Origin: Pantoea rwandensis
GTDB lineage: Bacteria > Pseudomonadota > Gammaproteobacteria > Enterobacterales > Enterobacteriaceae
Direction of reading: 5' to 3'
Length of the DNA stretch: 64,000 nucleotides
Assembly (NCBI RefSeq): GCF_002095475.1
Contig: NZ_MLFR01000013.1
Location: 1-64,000, forward strand
In this document: positions 19,850 to 29,148 of the stretch, piece after piece
Layout of the letters: each line of letters begins with the position of its first letter
Position numbering within the stretch: the first letter of the stretch is position 1
The notes under the pieces: model-generated
Told to the model about the DNA's origin: nothing
The model's database searches: none
What the model saw: the letters and a program-made list of their open reading frames with translations, nothing else
Position numbers and translations under genes: made by a program

Positions 19850-20045
19850 GTTTCGGTCGCCATGAATGGCGACCCTACATTGTTCGGTGCGGTTTTCGTA
19901 GGGTGCGCATTCATGCGTACCGGGTTAAATACGCACTCATTGGCTTAAGTGGCGGCACAATGCGATGAATCGCGCCGCGACGGTGAGCAGAAACGGAATC
20001 CAATGTCCGCACCGTCTGTAGCGGCGCAATTTATTGCGCAATCTC
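19850..20045 (-). repeat. Dispersed intergenic repeat (103-bp family copy plus GTAGCGGCGC palindrome)
   Basis: On the minus strand this region contains CACTTAAGCCAATGAGTGCG, an ACCCGGTACGCATGAATGCG segment and GAAAACCGCACCGAACAATG, nearly identical to the two tandem units at 37656-37858. It is bordered by hairpins TCGCCATGAATGGCGA (19857-19872) and by GTAGCGGCGCAATTTATTGCG, the latter running into the 3' end of yegH, so the repeat supplies the yegH stop codon. Confidence 0.8.
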
Positions 20046-21596
20046 GGAACTGGGAACAATCTCCACCTTCTGCACCCGATGGTTCTCCACCTGCAACGTA
20101 CGCAGTAAATAATCGCCCACCTGCAGCTCTTCGCCCTCTTCGGGCACGTGTTGCAGGCTATCCATCAGCAATCCTGCCAGCGTGTGGTAATTGCGTTTCT
20201 CATCCAGCGGCAAACGCACATAGGCGGCTAAATCTTCCAGCGGGATGTGACCATTCGCCAGCCACCCTCCGTGCGGCAGTGGCTGAATATCATAGCGTGC
20301 ATCAATCTCTTCACCTTCATTCGGCAGATTGCCCGCAATAGTTTCCATCAGATCGCTAAGCGTCACCACGCCTTCAACAGACCCGAACTCATCCACCACA
20401 AAGGCGAAATGTGTGCGGGCGTGACGAAACTGCTCCAGCGCCTGTAGCAATGTAAGTCGCTCTGGAAAAATCAGCGGCTGGCGCACCAGCGAACGTAAAT
20501 CCAGTGAATGGCTGTGCAGCGACTGATGCAGCAGGTCTATCACATGTACCACGCCAAGGGGGTCCTGACCCCGTTCCGTGACAAGAATGCGGGTATGCTG
20601 GTTGCTGTCGAGCTTCGCCATGATCGCCGCGGGATCTTCACTGAGGTCGATATGCTCAATATCGTGGCGTGAGGTCATAATGCTGCTGATATGGCGCTGG
20701 CCTAACCCCAGCACGCGCGCAATCATGCGGCGTTCCTGACGATTAAACAGTGCACCTTCTTCGTTATCACTGAGTAAGGAGGCGGTATCGGCATCCAGTT
20801 CAGCGCGTTGCGCTTCACCACGAAGAATACGCAGCACCGCTTCGGAGGTGCGTTGACGTAGCGGACGACCGGCAGTGAGATAGCGACGACGATTAAACAG
20901 TGCCATCTGATTAAACATCTCAATCAGAATGGAGAAACCAATTGCCGCGTAGAGATAACCTTTTGGGATAATGAAGCCCAGTCCCTCTGCGACCAGACTA
21001 AAGCCGATCATCAGCAGAAAACTCAAGCAAAGAATCACAATGGTGGGATGGCTGTTCACAAAGCGGGTCAGTGGTTTACTCGCCAGCAGCATCAGCAATA
21101 TTGCCACCGTCACTGCTGCCATCATCACTGGTAGCTCGTTCACCATTCCTACCGCGGTAATCACGGCATCCAGCGAGAAGATGGCATCCAGCACCACGAT
21201 TTGCGCCACTACTGGCCAGAATTTCGCACCGTTCTTACTTTGACCTTCCTCTTCATCACCGCCTTCCAGCCGACTGTTTAGTTCGGTAGTGGCTTTATAG
21301 AGAAGAAAAAAGCCACCGGCGAGCAGCAGCAGATCGCGTGCGCTGAAGTTGTGCTGCCACAGCGTAAACAGCGGTTGCGTCAAGGTTACCAGCCATGAAA
21401 GCGACGCCAGCAGTAGCAGGCGCATCACCAACGCTAGCAGCAACCCAATCACACGGGCGCGGTCGCGCACCGTCGCGGGTAATTTTTCAACCAGAATGGC
21501 AATAAAAACCAGGTTATCAATGCCCAACACCAGCTCGAGAACGATTAGCGTGACTAATCCTGCCCAGAGCGACGGATCAAGGATCCACTCCATCAT
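20031..21596 (-). CDS. yegH: YegH, TerC-like membrane protein with CBS and CorC/HlyC domains
   Basis: Inner-membrane protein of 521 residues (E. coli YegH 527). The N-terminal 240 residues form a TerC-type membrane domain with conserved acidic segments [13 protein letters not shown] and [18 protein letters not shown], which suggest metal-ion handling. Two CBS domains follow ([20 protein letters not shown] and [22 protein letters not shown]), then a C-terminal CorC/HlyC domain ([21 protein letters not shown] to [10 protein letters not shown]). I chose the ATG at 21596, with AGGTG upstream; the extension to 21653 has no family match. Function is not known. It is convergent with asmA and divergent from the EPS operon. 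Confidence 0.95.
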   Translation of the reverse strand: MMEWILDPSLWAGLVTLIVLELVLGIDNLVFIAILVEKLPATVRDRARVIGLLLALVMRLLLLASLSWLVTLTQPLFTLWQHNFSARDLLLLAGGFFLLYKATTELNSRLEGGDEEEGQSKNGAKFWPVVAQIVVLDAIFSLDAVITAVGMVNELPVMMAAVTVAILLMLLASKPLTRFVNSHPTIVILCLSFLLMIGFSLVAEGLGFIIPKGYLYAAIGFSILIEMFNQMALFNRRRYLTAGRPLRQRTSEAVLRILRGEAQRAELDADTASLLSDNEEGALFNRQERRMIARVLGLGQRHISSIMTSRHDIEHIDLSEDPAAIMAKLDSNQHTRILVTERGQDPLGVVHVIDLLHQSLHSHSLDLRSLVRQPLIFPERLTLLQALEQFRHARTHFAFVVDEFGSVEGVVTLSDLMETIAGNLPNEGEEIDARYDIQPLPHGGWLANGHIPLEDLAAYVRLPLDEKRNYHTLAGLLMDSLQHVPEEGEELQVGDYLLRTLQVENHRVQKVEIVPSSEIAQ

Positions 21597-22079
21597 GCTT
21601 TCATCACCTGAATGTCTGAAAATGCGTTTTGTCTGATGATAGTTAATCGACACTCAAGGTACAAATAGGCGACAGCCCCCAGCCCGCCCAATTGTTTCAG
21701 TGTTTAGGCTTATTCTGAGAGGTTACCTCTGTCCGAGGTGAAGAAAGTATGGATAAACATCCCGGTCATACGATTATCACTATTTATTCTTCTCTTCACG
21801 GATAAGCGTACGTTTTTAATGCGAACTACTTGAAGGTGAGTATCGAATTAATCTGAATTTGAAGCAGGAAAGGGCCGAAAGGGATGGTATCAATACTTTT
21901 GGCTGGTAGTCTTTTTCCTAAAATAGTGCAGGGAACACGGGGCCTACTTGTAAACAAGCCAGTAATAACTAGTATAGCAACGTGTTAGTAAATATCTGCG
22001 CCAATGCTGTTATTAGCGCGCTGTTTTGCTCCTTAATGTTGTGAATTGTGATCGAGTACGAGATAAGCCAGTCATTGGC

Positions 22080-22093
22080 TAAGAATAATCTCA
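22080..22093 (+). promoter_or_regulatory. RcsAB box-like site upstream of amsG
   Basis: TAAGAATAATCTCA closely fits the RcsAB consensus TaAGaatatTCctA as I recall it. It is placed where the activator site lies in amsG/cpsA-type promoters, about 40 bases before the putative transcription start. It implies control by the Rcs phosphorelay together with RcsA. No binding evidence is available from sequence alone. Confidence 0.65.
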
Positions 22094-22119
22094 CTACTTG
22101 CGATGAAAATAGATGTGTA

Positions 22120-22157
22120 TAGCGGTATTGGCAGCGATAGCCAAGGGCGGTAGCGTT
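22120..22157 (+). promoter_or_regulatory. JUMPstart with ops element (RfaH recruitment site)
   Basis: GGCGGTAGCGT at 22146-22156 is an exact match to the ops consensus GGCGGTAGnnT, preceded by AGCGATAGCCAAG typical of the JUMPstart. RNA polymerase pauses at ops and recruits the NusG paralogue RfaH, which suppresses termination through long surface-polysaccharide operons. Confidence 0.9.
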
Positions 22158-22382
22158 CCTGAAGTGCGTTTCTTTGTTTAATCATGTCTGGGATGGTGGC
22201 AAGGGAAGTCAGACTAATCTGTTGGTGTTTATGACAATTCTTTGGCTTTACTAAAGAGCGAATTGGCGTAGAACCTTAAAGATCGCCGCAGATTGCCTCA
22301 CCAATTGCAGTGGATATATCGCTCGTTTATTACACAGGGTTGAGGCGTTAGGGATTAAGGAAATAAAATAAAAGAGTTAAAT

Positions 22383-23816
22383 ATGCGCGATAAAGAAATT
22401 ACATATAAAAGTCTCCTGACGAAAATTTTACTGGCGTGTTCGGATTTAATTTGTTTCAACGCGGCATTGTTTATTGCTCTGGCGCTGATTAATTCGTTCA
22501 CAGATTCTCCACTGGCAGATATTTCTGAAAAGTACCTGAATTTAAAAATCGCCACCCATGTCTGTCTATCGATTATTTGTACAGGCTGGTTCTGGGTTCG
22601 CCTGCGTCATTATACCTATCGCAAGCCATTCTGGTTCGAGTTGAAAGAGATCTTTCGTACCATTCTTATTTTTTCTGTCATCGACTTGTCAATTTCAGCA
22701 TTGTCGCAATGGCAGATGTCGCGTTTTGTTTGGGTGATGACATGGATTCTGGCATTGATTCTGATTCCCGTCGCACGTGCCATTTCTAAACGCGTACTGA
22801 ATCATTTCGGTATGTGGAAAAAGCAAACCATCATCATCGGCAGCAATCGAAATGCACAGGAAGCCTGGCAGGCGCTGCAGAGTGAAGAGGTGATGGGATT
22901 TGATGTGATTGCCTTCTTCGACGTGGATGGGAGCTGCCCGCAGGCCAGCATCTCTGGCATCCCCGTCCTGCACAACGAACAAGAGCTATGGCAGCTAACG
23001 AATAGTGAAACCCAGTTCATCGTCGCGGTGGAGTTTGAGCAAAGTCAGCATCGTGACAACTGGTTGAAAATGTTGGCAATGCACAATTGTCGTTCGGTTT
23101 CAGTCATCCCCACCCTGCGTGGTGTACCGCTTTACGGCACCGATATGGCCTACATCTTTAGCCATGAAGTGATGATTTTGCGTGTTAACAACAACCTGGC
23201 GAAACGCACCTCGCGCTTCTTGAAACGTGCTTTCGATATCGTTGGCGCACTCGGCATCATTATTGCGTTGTCGCCCGCGCTGTTGGTGCTCGGCTTTATG
23301 GTTGGACGCGACGGTGGCCCGCCAATCTATGGTCACGAACGCGTGGGTATGAACGGTCGTAAGTTCAAATGCCTGAAATTCCGCTCGATGGTTATCAACT
23401 CGAAAGAGGTGCTGGAAGAAGTGCTGCGAACAGATCCGGTCGCGCGCGCCGAGTGGGATAAAGATTTCAAACTGAAGAATGACCCACGTATCACCAAAGT
23501 TGGCCACTTTATCCGTAAAACCAGCCTGGACGAGCTGCCGCAGCTGTGGAACGTCGTTCGGGGTGACATGAGTTTAGTGGGGCCACGTCCGGTGATTGAA
23601 GATGAACTCTGCCGTTATGCCGGTGATGTTGATTATTACCTGATGGCGAAGCCAGGCATGACGGGATTGTGGCAGGTGAGCGGTCGTAACGACGTTGATT
23701 ATGAAACGCGCGTCTATTTCGATTCGTGGTATGTCAAAAACTGGTCGCTGTGGAATGACATTGCGATCTTGTTTAAGACGGTGGGTGTCGTACTAAAACG
23801 CGACGGCGCTTATTGA
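22383..23816 (+). CDS. amsG: Undecaprenyl-phosphate galactose phosphotransferase (EPS initiation)
   Basis: Polyisoprenyl-phosphate hexose-1-phosphate transferase that starts each EPS repeat by moving a sugar phosphate (galactose in amylovoran and stewartan) from UDP-sugar to undecaprenyl phosphate. It has 477 residues, the length I recall for E. amylovora AmsG. There are four N-terminal membrane segments (residues 15-135), a CoA-binding-like domain (IIIGSNRNAQEAWQALQSEE), a fifth membrane segment (IVGALGIIIALSPALLVLG), and the catalytic C-terminal domain with KFRSMVINSKEVLE, DELPQLWNVVRGDMSLVGPR and KPGMTGLWQVSGRN. It is the first gene of the EPS operon, followed by a 294-base gap before wza. 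The donor sugar is inferred from synteny. Confidence 0.94.
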   Translation: MRDKEITYKSLLTKILLACSDLICFNAALFIALALINSFTDSPLADISEKYLNLKIATHVCLSIICTGWFWVRLRHYTYRKPFWFELKEIFRTILIFSVIDLSISALSQWQMSRFVWVMTWILALILIPVARAISKRVLNHFGMWKKQTIIIGSNRNAQEAWQALQSEEVMGFDVIAFFDVDGSCPQASISGIPVLHNEQELWQLTNSETQFIVAVEFEQSQHRDNWLKMLAMHNCRSVSVIPTLRGVPLYGTDMAYIFSHEVMILRVNNNLAKRTSRFLKRAFDIVGALGIIIALSPALLVLGFMVGRDGGPPIYGHERVGMNGRKFKCLKFRSMVINSKEVLEEVLRTDPVARAEWDKDFKLKNDPRITKVGHFIRKTSLDELPQLWNVVRGDMSLVGPRPVIEDELCRYAGDVDYYLMAKPGMTGLWQVSGRNDVDYETRVYFDSWYVKNWSLWNDIAILFKTVGVVLKRDGAY

Positions 23817-24110
23817 TAGAACGTAGGGCAGGGGACGAAATCATTATCCCCGCCTGAAAATGCCGGTGCTGGGAGTGCCTTAACTGATAACTGCCATTAT
23901 CGAGCATGAATAGAGTGGGGATGGGCCGGCAGGTTATTGACTCCCCCCTTATTGATGTCGTCCAAGGGCACGGTGACAACATAAAACCAAGGGAGCAAAT
24001 GATAATGACCCACAGTTTCAGTGTTTAACCCGTCACGTTTATTTTTTTATAAGACGCTACACAGCGGCGTTTTCGCCTCTATCAATCATTAACTGATAGC
24101 GAAGAATCAG
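23817..24110. other. Intergenic region between amsG and wza, no gene
   Basis: This 294-base gap has no supported coding sequence. It has a hairpin-like GGGGACG...ATCCCC near 23832-23855, and AGCGGCGTTTTCGCC near 24063, but no clear terminator. It may be untranslated RNA of the EPS operon. Confidence 0.5.
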
Positions 24111-25247
24111 ATGATAATGAAAATTAAATTGATACCTTTACTGGTATCCGCGACTTTTCTCTCCGGGTGCACCATTGAACCAGGTTCGCACCTTTCCACT
24201 AGCGGAAAAGATGTCATTGAGCAACAGGATAGCAACTTTGACATCGACAAATACGTAAACGTCTTCCCGCTGACGCCACGTCTGGTTGAACAGATGCGTG
24301 CTAAGCCACTGGTTGCGCAAGCTAATCCAGCGCTGCAAACCGAAATTCAGAGCTACGAATACCGAGTAGGTATCGGCGATGTCCTGAACGTCACCGTGTG
24401 GGATCACCCCGAGCTGACCACGCCTGCGGGCCAGTATCGTAGCGCCAGTGACACCGGTAACTGGGTACAGGCCGATGGCACTATTTTCTACCCGTATATC
24501 GGTAAAGTGCGCGTTGCAGGCCGTACCGTAACAGAAATCCGCGCTGAGATTGCGCGTCGCCTCGCGCAGTTCATTGAAAGCCCGCAGGTGGATGTCAACG
24601 TTGCGGCGTTCCGTTCGCAGAAAACCTACGTTACCGGCTCGGTCACCACCTCCGGTCAACAGGCCATCACCAACGTACCGCTGACCGTGCTGGATGCGGT
24701 TAACGCCGCCGGTGGTTTAGCTGCCGATGCCGACTGGCGTAACGTTGTGTTGACGCACCAAGGTAAAGAACAACGCATTTCACTCCAGGCGCTGATGCAA
24801 AACGGCGACCTGAGCCAGAACCATCTGCTTTATCCGGGCGATATTCTCTACGTTCCGCGTAACGATGATCTGAAAGTCTTTGTCATGGGCGAAGTGAAGC
24901 AGCAGGCCACGTTGAAAATGGACCGCAGCGGCATGACGCTGGCTGAAGCGCTGGGCAATGCGCAGGGTATGGACCAAACCACCTCTGACGCGACCGGTGT
25001 GTTCGTTATCCGTCCGATTCGCGGCGCTAATCGTACCAAGATTGCCAACATCTATCAGTTGAACACCAAAGATGCGGCATCCATGGTGATGGGCACCGAA
25101 TTCCAACTGGAACCGTACGACATCGTCTACGTCACTGCGACCCCGATTACCCGTTGGAACCGTGTGATTTCTTCGCTGCTGCCAACCATCGTGGGTATCG
25201 ACGATGCAAGCTCCGCAGCACTGCGTTTCCGCAACTGGTCTAACTAA
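24111..25247 (+). CDS. wza: Polysaccharide export outer-membrane lipoprotein Wza (AmsH)
   Basis: Outer-membrane translocon that forms the octameric exit channel for EPS and docks with Wzc. The lipoprotein signal peptide ends in the lipobox LSGC (Cys about residue 21). The PES domain follows ([20 protein letters not shown] to [16 protein letters not shown]), then SLBB domains ([20 protein letters not shown] and [19 protein letters not shown]). The C-terminal [10 protein letters not shown] segment is the amphipathic membrane-spanning helix. At 378 residues it has the usual length. An alternative ATG at 24117 gives [10 protein letters not shown]. It precedes wzb by nine bases. Confidence 0.95.
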   Translation: MIMKIKLIPLLVSATFLSGCTIEPGSHLSTSGKDVIEQQDSNFDIDKYVNVFPLTPRLVEQMRAKPLVAQANPALQTEIQSYEYRVGIGDVLNVTVWDHPELTTPAGQYRSASDTGNWVQADGTIFYPYIGKVRVAGRTVTEIRAEIARRLAQFIESPQVDVNVAAFRSQKTYVTGSVTTSGQQAITNVPLTVLDAVNAAGGLAADADWRNVVLTHQGKEQRISLQALMQNGDLSQNHLLYPGDILYVPRNDDLKVFVMGEVKQQATLKMDRSGMTLAEALGNAQGMDQTTSDATGVFVIRPIRGANRTKIANIYQLNTKDAASMVMGTEFQLEPYDIVYVTATPITRWNRVISSLLPTIVGIDDASSAALRFRNWSN

Positions 25248-25256
25248 GGTTTCAGT

Positions 25257-25691
25257 ATGATCAAGTCCGTGTTAGTTGTCTGCGTCGGCAATATCTGTCG
25301 CTCCCCTACCGGGGAGCGTCTGTTCCAGCGCGCGCTACCTAAAACCCGGGTGGCTTCTGCAGGGCTCGGTGCCCTGAAAGGCTACCCGGCGGACCAGACA
25401 GCCAGCGATGTAGCCGCATTACACGGTGTATCGCTGGATGGACATCAGGCACAGCAGTTAACGGCCAGCATGTGCCGTGACTATGACCTGATTCTGGTCA
25501 TGGAGAAGCGTCACGTTGAACAGGTGAATCGCATCGACCCAGCTGCTCGCGGAAAAACCATGCTGCTTGGGCACTGGCTCAATCAGCAGGAAATTGCGGA
25601 TCCGTACAAAAAAAGTCGCGAGGCCTTCGAAGAGGTCTACGGGTTACTGGAAAACGCTACCCAGAAATGGGTCAACGTACTAAGCCGATAG
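25257..25691 (+). CDS. wzb: Low-molecular-weight protein-tyrosine phosphatase Wzb (AmsI)
   Basis: Cytoplasmic phosphatase that dephosphorylates the Wzc tyrosine kinase, needed for cycling of EPS polymer assembly. It has 144 residues. The active-site loop is VCVGNICRSPTGERL (Cys-x5-Arg-Ser) at residues 8-22, and the general acid loop is IADPYKKSREAFEEVY with its Asp near residue 117. It sits between wza and wzc as in every group 1-type capsule or EPS operon. Confidence 0.96.
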   Translation: MIKSVLVVCVGNICRSPTGERLFQRALPKTRVASAGLGALKGYPADQTASDVAALHGVSLDGHQAQQLTASMCRDYDLILVMEKRHVEQVNRIDPAARGKTMLLGHWLNQQEIADPYKKSREAFEEVYGLLENATQKWVNVLSR

Positions 25692-25703
25692 TTGGGAATA
25701 CCC

Positions 25704-27881
25704 ATGAATATTAAAAACAAGGTTATGACCGCGCCAAAAGAAGATTCGAGTGGATGGGATCTGGCGCATCTTGTGGGACAGCTAATTGATCATCGCTGGA
25801 TCATTGTTGCCGTTACCGCCTTCTTTATGCTGGTGGGAACGCTCTACACACTGTTTGCGACACCGATTTACAGCGCCGATGCCATGGTGCAGGTGGAGCA
25901 GAAGAATACCGCATCGGTTCTGAATGAATTACAAGATGTGCTGCCTACCACACCGGCTTCTGATACTGAAATTCAGATCGTTGAGTCGCGTATGGTGATT
26001 GGCAAAACGGTAACTGACTTGGGTCTGGATACCGTGGTGCAGCAGAACTACTTCCCGGTGATTGGTAAAGGTTTATCGCGACTGATGGGCAACAAGCCGT
26101 CAGAAATCGCCATCTCTCGCTTAGAGATTCCAAAGACCATTGAAAAGCGTACCGTCCAACTGGAAGTCACGGGGCCGCAAACTTACACCGTCACCAGTGA
26201 TGGCGATGAGCTGTTTAAAGGTCGTGTGGGTCAGTTAGAGCAGCACGGTGAAGTGACCATGCTGGTGAGCGGCATCCAGGCAGATGAAGGCACCAGCTTC
26301 AACGTTACCAAGCTTAGCGATTTGCAGGCCATTAAAAACGTGCTGGGTGCGTTGACGGTTGCGGATAAAGGTAAAACCACCGGTGTGCTGGGTATGGAAT
26401 TCCAGGATGAAGATCCGGTACAAGCCAGCCGCGTCCTGAATCAGATTGTGAACAACTACCTGTTGCAGAACGTTGACCGCAAGTCTGAACAAGCTGAAAA
26501 GAGCCTTGAGTTCTTACGCACTCAGTTGCCGCAGGTGCGTAGCGATCTGGACACTGCTGAAGACAAACTGAATACCTATCGTCGCCAGAATGAGTCGGTT
26601 GATATGTCGCTGGAAGCGAAGTCAGCGCTTGACTCCTCCGTCAGTGTGCAGAGCCAGCTGAACGAATTGACATTCAAAGAGGCAGAAGTTTCTCAGCTCT
26701 ATACCAAAGATCACCCGACGTATCGTGCGCTGTTGGAAAAACGCCAGACGCTGGTAGACGAGCAGAATAAGCTGAACAAGAAAATTGCCGGCATGCCGCA
26801 AACCCAGCAAGAGATTCTGCGTCTGACGCGTGATGTCCAGTCAGGTCAGGAAATCTACATGCAGTTGCTGAACCGTCAGCAAGAACTGGGTATCAGCAAA
26901 GCCAGTACCGTAGGTGATGTGCGCATCATCGACAATGCAGAAACGGCGGGCAGCCCAGTAGCACCGAAGAAGCTGCTGATCATCGTAGCCAGCTTTATTC
27001 TGGGCTTGATGTTGTCTATCGGCTTGGTGCTGTTGAAAGCGCTGTTCCATCACGGTATCGAGAATCCAGAGCAGCTCGAAGAGTTGGGCATGAATGTCTA
27101 CGCCAGCGTGCCGCTGTCTGAATGGCAGCGTAAAAAAGACACCGAAGCCTTGGCGCGTCGTGCTCACAAAGAGAAAAGCGATCCGCACAATACGCTGTTG
27201 GCGCTGGGTAATCCGACTGACCTCTCTATTGAAGCGATTCGTAGTCTGCGTACCAGCCTGCACTTCGCCATGATGGAAGCGAAGAACAATATCCTGATGA
27301 TTACGGGTGCAAGTCCTGGTATTGGTAAAACCTTTATCTGTGCCAACCTTGCCACCTTAGTATCGAAAGCAGGTCAACGTGTGCTGTTTATCGATGGTGA
27401 TATGCGTCGTGGTTATACCCACGAACTGCTGGCCGCGGATAATAAAACAGGTCTCTCCAACGTGCTGTCCGGCAAAAGCGAGTTTTCGCCGAGCATGATT
27501 CAAAAGGGCGTATACGGATTTGATTTCCTGCCACGTGGACAGGTGCCGCCGAACCCTTCTGAGCTGTTGATGCACCGTCGCATGAGTGAACTGCTGGATT
27601 GGGCGAGTAAGAACTACGACCTGGTGCTGATCGATACACCACCAATTCTGGCGGTCACCGATGCTTCTATTATCGGTAAGCTGGCGGGGACGTCGTTGAT
27701 GGTGGCACGTTTCGAAACCAACACCACCAAAGAACTGGATGTCAGCTACAAGCGCTTCGCGCAGAACGGCATCGAGATCAAAGGCGTCATCCTTAACGCC
27801 GTGGTACGTAAAGCGTCGAATGCCTATGGTTATGGCTACGACTACTACAACTACGAGTACGGTAAAGAAACCAAGAGCTAA
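25704..27881 (+). CDS. wzc: Tyrosine-protein kinase / polysaccharide co-polymerase Wzc (AmsA)
   Basis: Inner-membrane polysaccharide co-polymerase with a cytoplasmic BY-kinase domain. It has 725 residues. TM1 (WIIVAVTAFFMLVGTLYTLF) is near residue 35 and TM2 (LLIIVASFILGLMLSIGLVL) near residue 430, flanking a large periplasmic coiled-coil domain. The kinase has Walker A TGASPGIGKTFICANLA, Walker A' VLFIDGDMRRG and Walker B LVLIDTPP. The C terminus is a tyrosine cluster (YGYGYDYYNYEYG) that is autophosphorylated and reset by Wzb. The ATG at 25704 is preferred over 25692 by similarity. It is followed immediately by a terminator hairpin. Confidence 0.96.
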   Translation: MNIKNKVMTAPKEDSSGWDLAHLVGQLIDHRWIIVAVTAFFMLVGTLYTLFATPIYSADAMVQVEQKNTASVLNELQDVLPTTPASDTEIQIVESRMVIGKTVTDLGLDTVVQQNYFPVIGKGLSRLMGNKPSEIAISRLEIPKTIEKRTVQLEVTGPQTYTVTSDGDELFKGRVGQLEQHGEVTMLVSGIQADEGTSFNVTKLSDLQAIKNVLGALTVADKGKTTGVLGMEFQDEDPVQASRVLNQIVNNYLLQNVDRKSEQAEKSLEFLRTQLPQVRSDLDTAEDKLNTYRRQNESVDMSLEAKSALDSSVSVQSQLNELTFKEAEVSQLYTKDHPTYRALLEKRQTLVDEQNKLNKKIAGMPQTQQEILRLTRDVQSGQEIYMQLLNRQQELGISKASTVGDVRIIDNAETAGSPVAPKKLLIIVASFILGLMLSIGLVLLKALFHHGIENPEQLEELGMNVYASVPLSEWQRKKDTEALARRAHKEKSDPHNTLLALGNPTDLSIEAIRSLRTSLHFAMMEAKNNILMITGASPGIGKTFICANLATLVSKAGQRVLFIDGDMRRGYTHELLAADNKTGLSNVLSGKSEFSPSMIQKGVYGFDFLPRGQVPPNPSELLMHRRMSELLDWASKNYDLVLIDTPPILAVTDASIIGKLAGTSLMVARFETNTTKELDVSYKRFAQNGIEIKGVILNAVVRKASNAYGYGYDYYNYEYGKETKS

Positions 27882-27886
27882 CCTTT

Positions 27887-27910
27887 GGGGCGGATTATCC
27901 GCCCCTTTTT
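27887..27910 (+). terminator. Intrinsic terminator / attenuator after wzc
   Basis: GGGGCGG and CCGCCCC pair around ATTAT, followed by TTTTTATT, starting six bases after the wzc stop. A terminator at this point inside the operon would reduce expression of the glycosyltransferase genes unless RfaH-modified polymerase reads through. A hairpin after wzc is also known in the E. coli colanic acid operon. Confidence 0.8.
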
Positions 27911-28157
27911 ATTCCTCGTCATAATTTGTCCACAGCAGCATTGGAGCTTGTGCTGCCTTGCATTGACACAAATTATCGAGAGGAAGCTTTCATTTAAACA
28001 TACACACAGCACAGTCTTAGGAAAGTCCGTGATGGATCGCTGCAGCTCAATGAGAAAGAGAAATAACGGCATGATTTTTCAGAACAAAGCCGATTCCTTT
28101 CTGAGGGCTGTCCGCGTTACCGTTGAACCTGGAACAGCTGTTTAAGAGGTGCTGGCA
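27911..28157. other. Gap where the EPS polymerase gene (amsC/wceL) would be expected
   Basis: About 250 bases without a credible gene. A short open frame exists (27885-28145) but it starts inside the terminator hairpin and lacks the membrane segments of a Wzy polymerase. In amylovoran and stewartan clusters, as I recall, the polymerase gene follows wzc. Confidence 0.5.
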
Positions 28158-29075
28158 ATGCAGGACATTCGCTTCTCAATTGTTATTCCCGCCTATAACG
28201 CGTCGGAATCAATTGTCACAACGCTGGATTGCGTTAAAGCGCAAACCTACCGTAATTTTGAAGTCATTATTGTCGATGACAAATCCGCTGATGCAGCCAA
28301 GCTGGCGCAAGTGGTGCGCAGTGAGCGTTATCAGGATCTGGATATCAAGCTCGAGCTGTCTGAGGTCAAACTCAACGGAGCTGGCGCACGTAATAAGGGT
28401 ATTGAACTGGCGACAGGTGACTTCATTAGCTTCCTGGATGCTGATGATGAATGGCAAGCCGACAAGCTGCAGATCGTACACGACACCATCGTCAAACTGC
28501 AGGCGCAGGGAAAATCGCATTACGTGATTTTCAGCCAGGTCAATATTCATCAAGATGGTCAGTACCTCAAAGTCATGCCGATGCAGCCGCCGGGAAAAAA
28601 TGAAACGGTTGCTGAATATCTGTTTGGTTGCTATGGCTTTATTCAGACCAGCACCATCGTGTTGAAACGCGAAGATGCCGAAAAAATCCTTTTTGATGCG
28701 CGCTACATTCGCCATCAGGATTACGACTTCTGCATCCGCGCTGACCGCATGGGCTATGAGTTCGTGATGATTGACAAGCCTTTGGCCACGTACCATCTGG
28801 TGACCAAATTTGGTTCCAAACACAAAGGTGAATCGGTCAAGTATTCCTTCTTCTGGCTGGATACCATGAAGCCGCATCTGACAACGCGCGATATCCACAC
28901 TTACAAAGCGTTTAAATTGCCGCTGCGCTACAAGATGGATGGCAATTCGCTGTTGGCGAGTCTCAGTTTTGCACGCTATTTCTTCCTGACTAATCGCGAC
29001 AATCGCGCTTATTTCATGAATCGCCTGCTTGATAAGGTGAAATCGCGTTTCTCAGGTGGGCGCGCGGTTTCCTGA
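28158..29075 (+). CDS. amsB: Family 2 glycosyltransferase (AmsB-like)
   Basis: Predicted cytoplasmic glycosyltransferase of 305 residues with a GT-A fold, probably adding one sugar to the lipid-linked EPS repeat. The nucleotide-sugar-binding start is FSIVIPAYNASESIVTTLDC with VIIVDDKSAD. The DxD motif appears as FLDADDEW near residue 95. A later HQDYDFCIRADRMGYEF segment fits the acceptor and catalytic ED-type region of GT2 enzymes. The ATG at 28158 has AGAGG nine bases upstream; a GTG at 28149 is less likely. By position and size it matches AmsB/WceB, but the transferred sugar cannot be read from sequence. Confidence 0.85.
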   Translation: MQDIRFSIVIPAYNASESIVTTLDCVKAQTYRNFEVIIVDDKSADAAKLAQVVRSERYQDLDIKLELSEVKLNGAGARNKGIELATGDFISFLDADDEWQADKLQIVHDTIVKLQAQGKSHYVIFSQVNIHQDGQYLKVMPMQPPGKNETVAEYLFGCYGFIQTSTIVLKREDAEKILFDARYIRHQDYDFCIRADRMGYEFVMIDKPLATYHLVTKFGSKHKGESVKYSFFWLDTMKPHLTTRDIHTYKAFKLPLRYKMDGNSLLASLSFARYFFLTNRDNRAYFMNRLLDKVKSRFSGGRAVS

Positions 29076-29096
29076 TTCATTTTTTTAGACTTTCAC

Positions 29097-29123
29097 TTGC
29101 TCCCGTATCGGGGGCAATTTTTT
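29097..29123 (+). terminator. Intrinsic terminator-like hairpin inside the EPS operon
   Basis: TTGCTCCCG and CGGGGGCAA pair (one G-T pair) around a TAT loop, followed by six T. It lies 22 bases after the preceding glycosyltransferase stop and just before the next start, inside an operon that should be transcribed throughout. Confidence 0.75.
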
Positions 29124-29148
29124 GGTTCCTGAAACTCCGGGTATTCAA

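Larger units (their letters stand above)
21597..22382 (+). promoter_or_regulatory. Leader and promoter region of the exopolysaccharide operon
   Basis: About 790 bases between yegH and amsG carry no convincing gene. The region holds an RcsAB-box-like site at 22080-22093 and the JUMPstart/ops element at 22120-22157. A possible -10 (TATAGC at 22118) lies between them. The rest is AT-rich with no clear structure. The layout (RcsAB box, promoter, ops, long untranslated leader) is that known for colanic acid, amylovoran and stewartan operons. Confidence 0.75.

Noticed and set aside
27885..28145. A small open frame of 86 codons between wzc and the first glycosyltransferase gene
   Set aside because: It starts in the terminator hairpin, lacks a ribosome binding site, and shows no recognisable domain or membrane pattern of a polymerase.
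28209..28898. A 229-codon open frame antisense to amsB
   Set aside because: Complement of a clear glycosyltransferase gene; no independent evidence.
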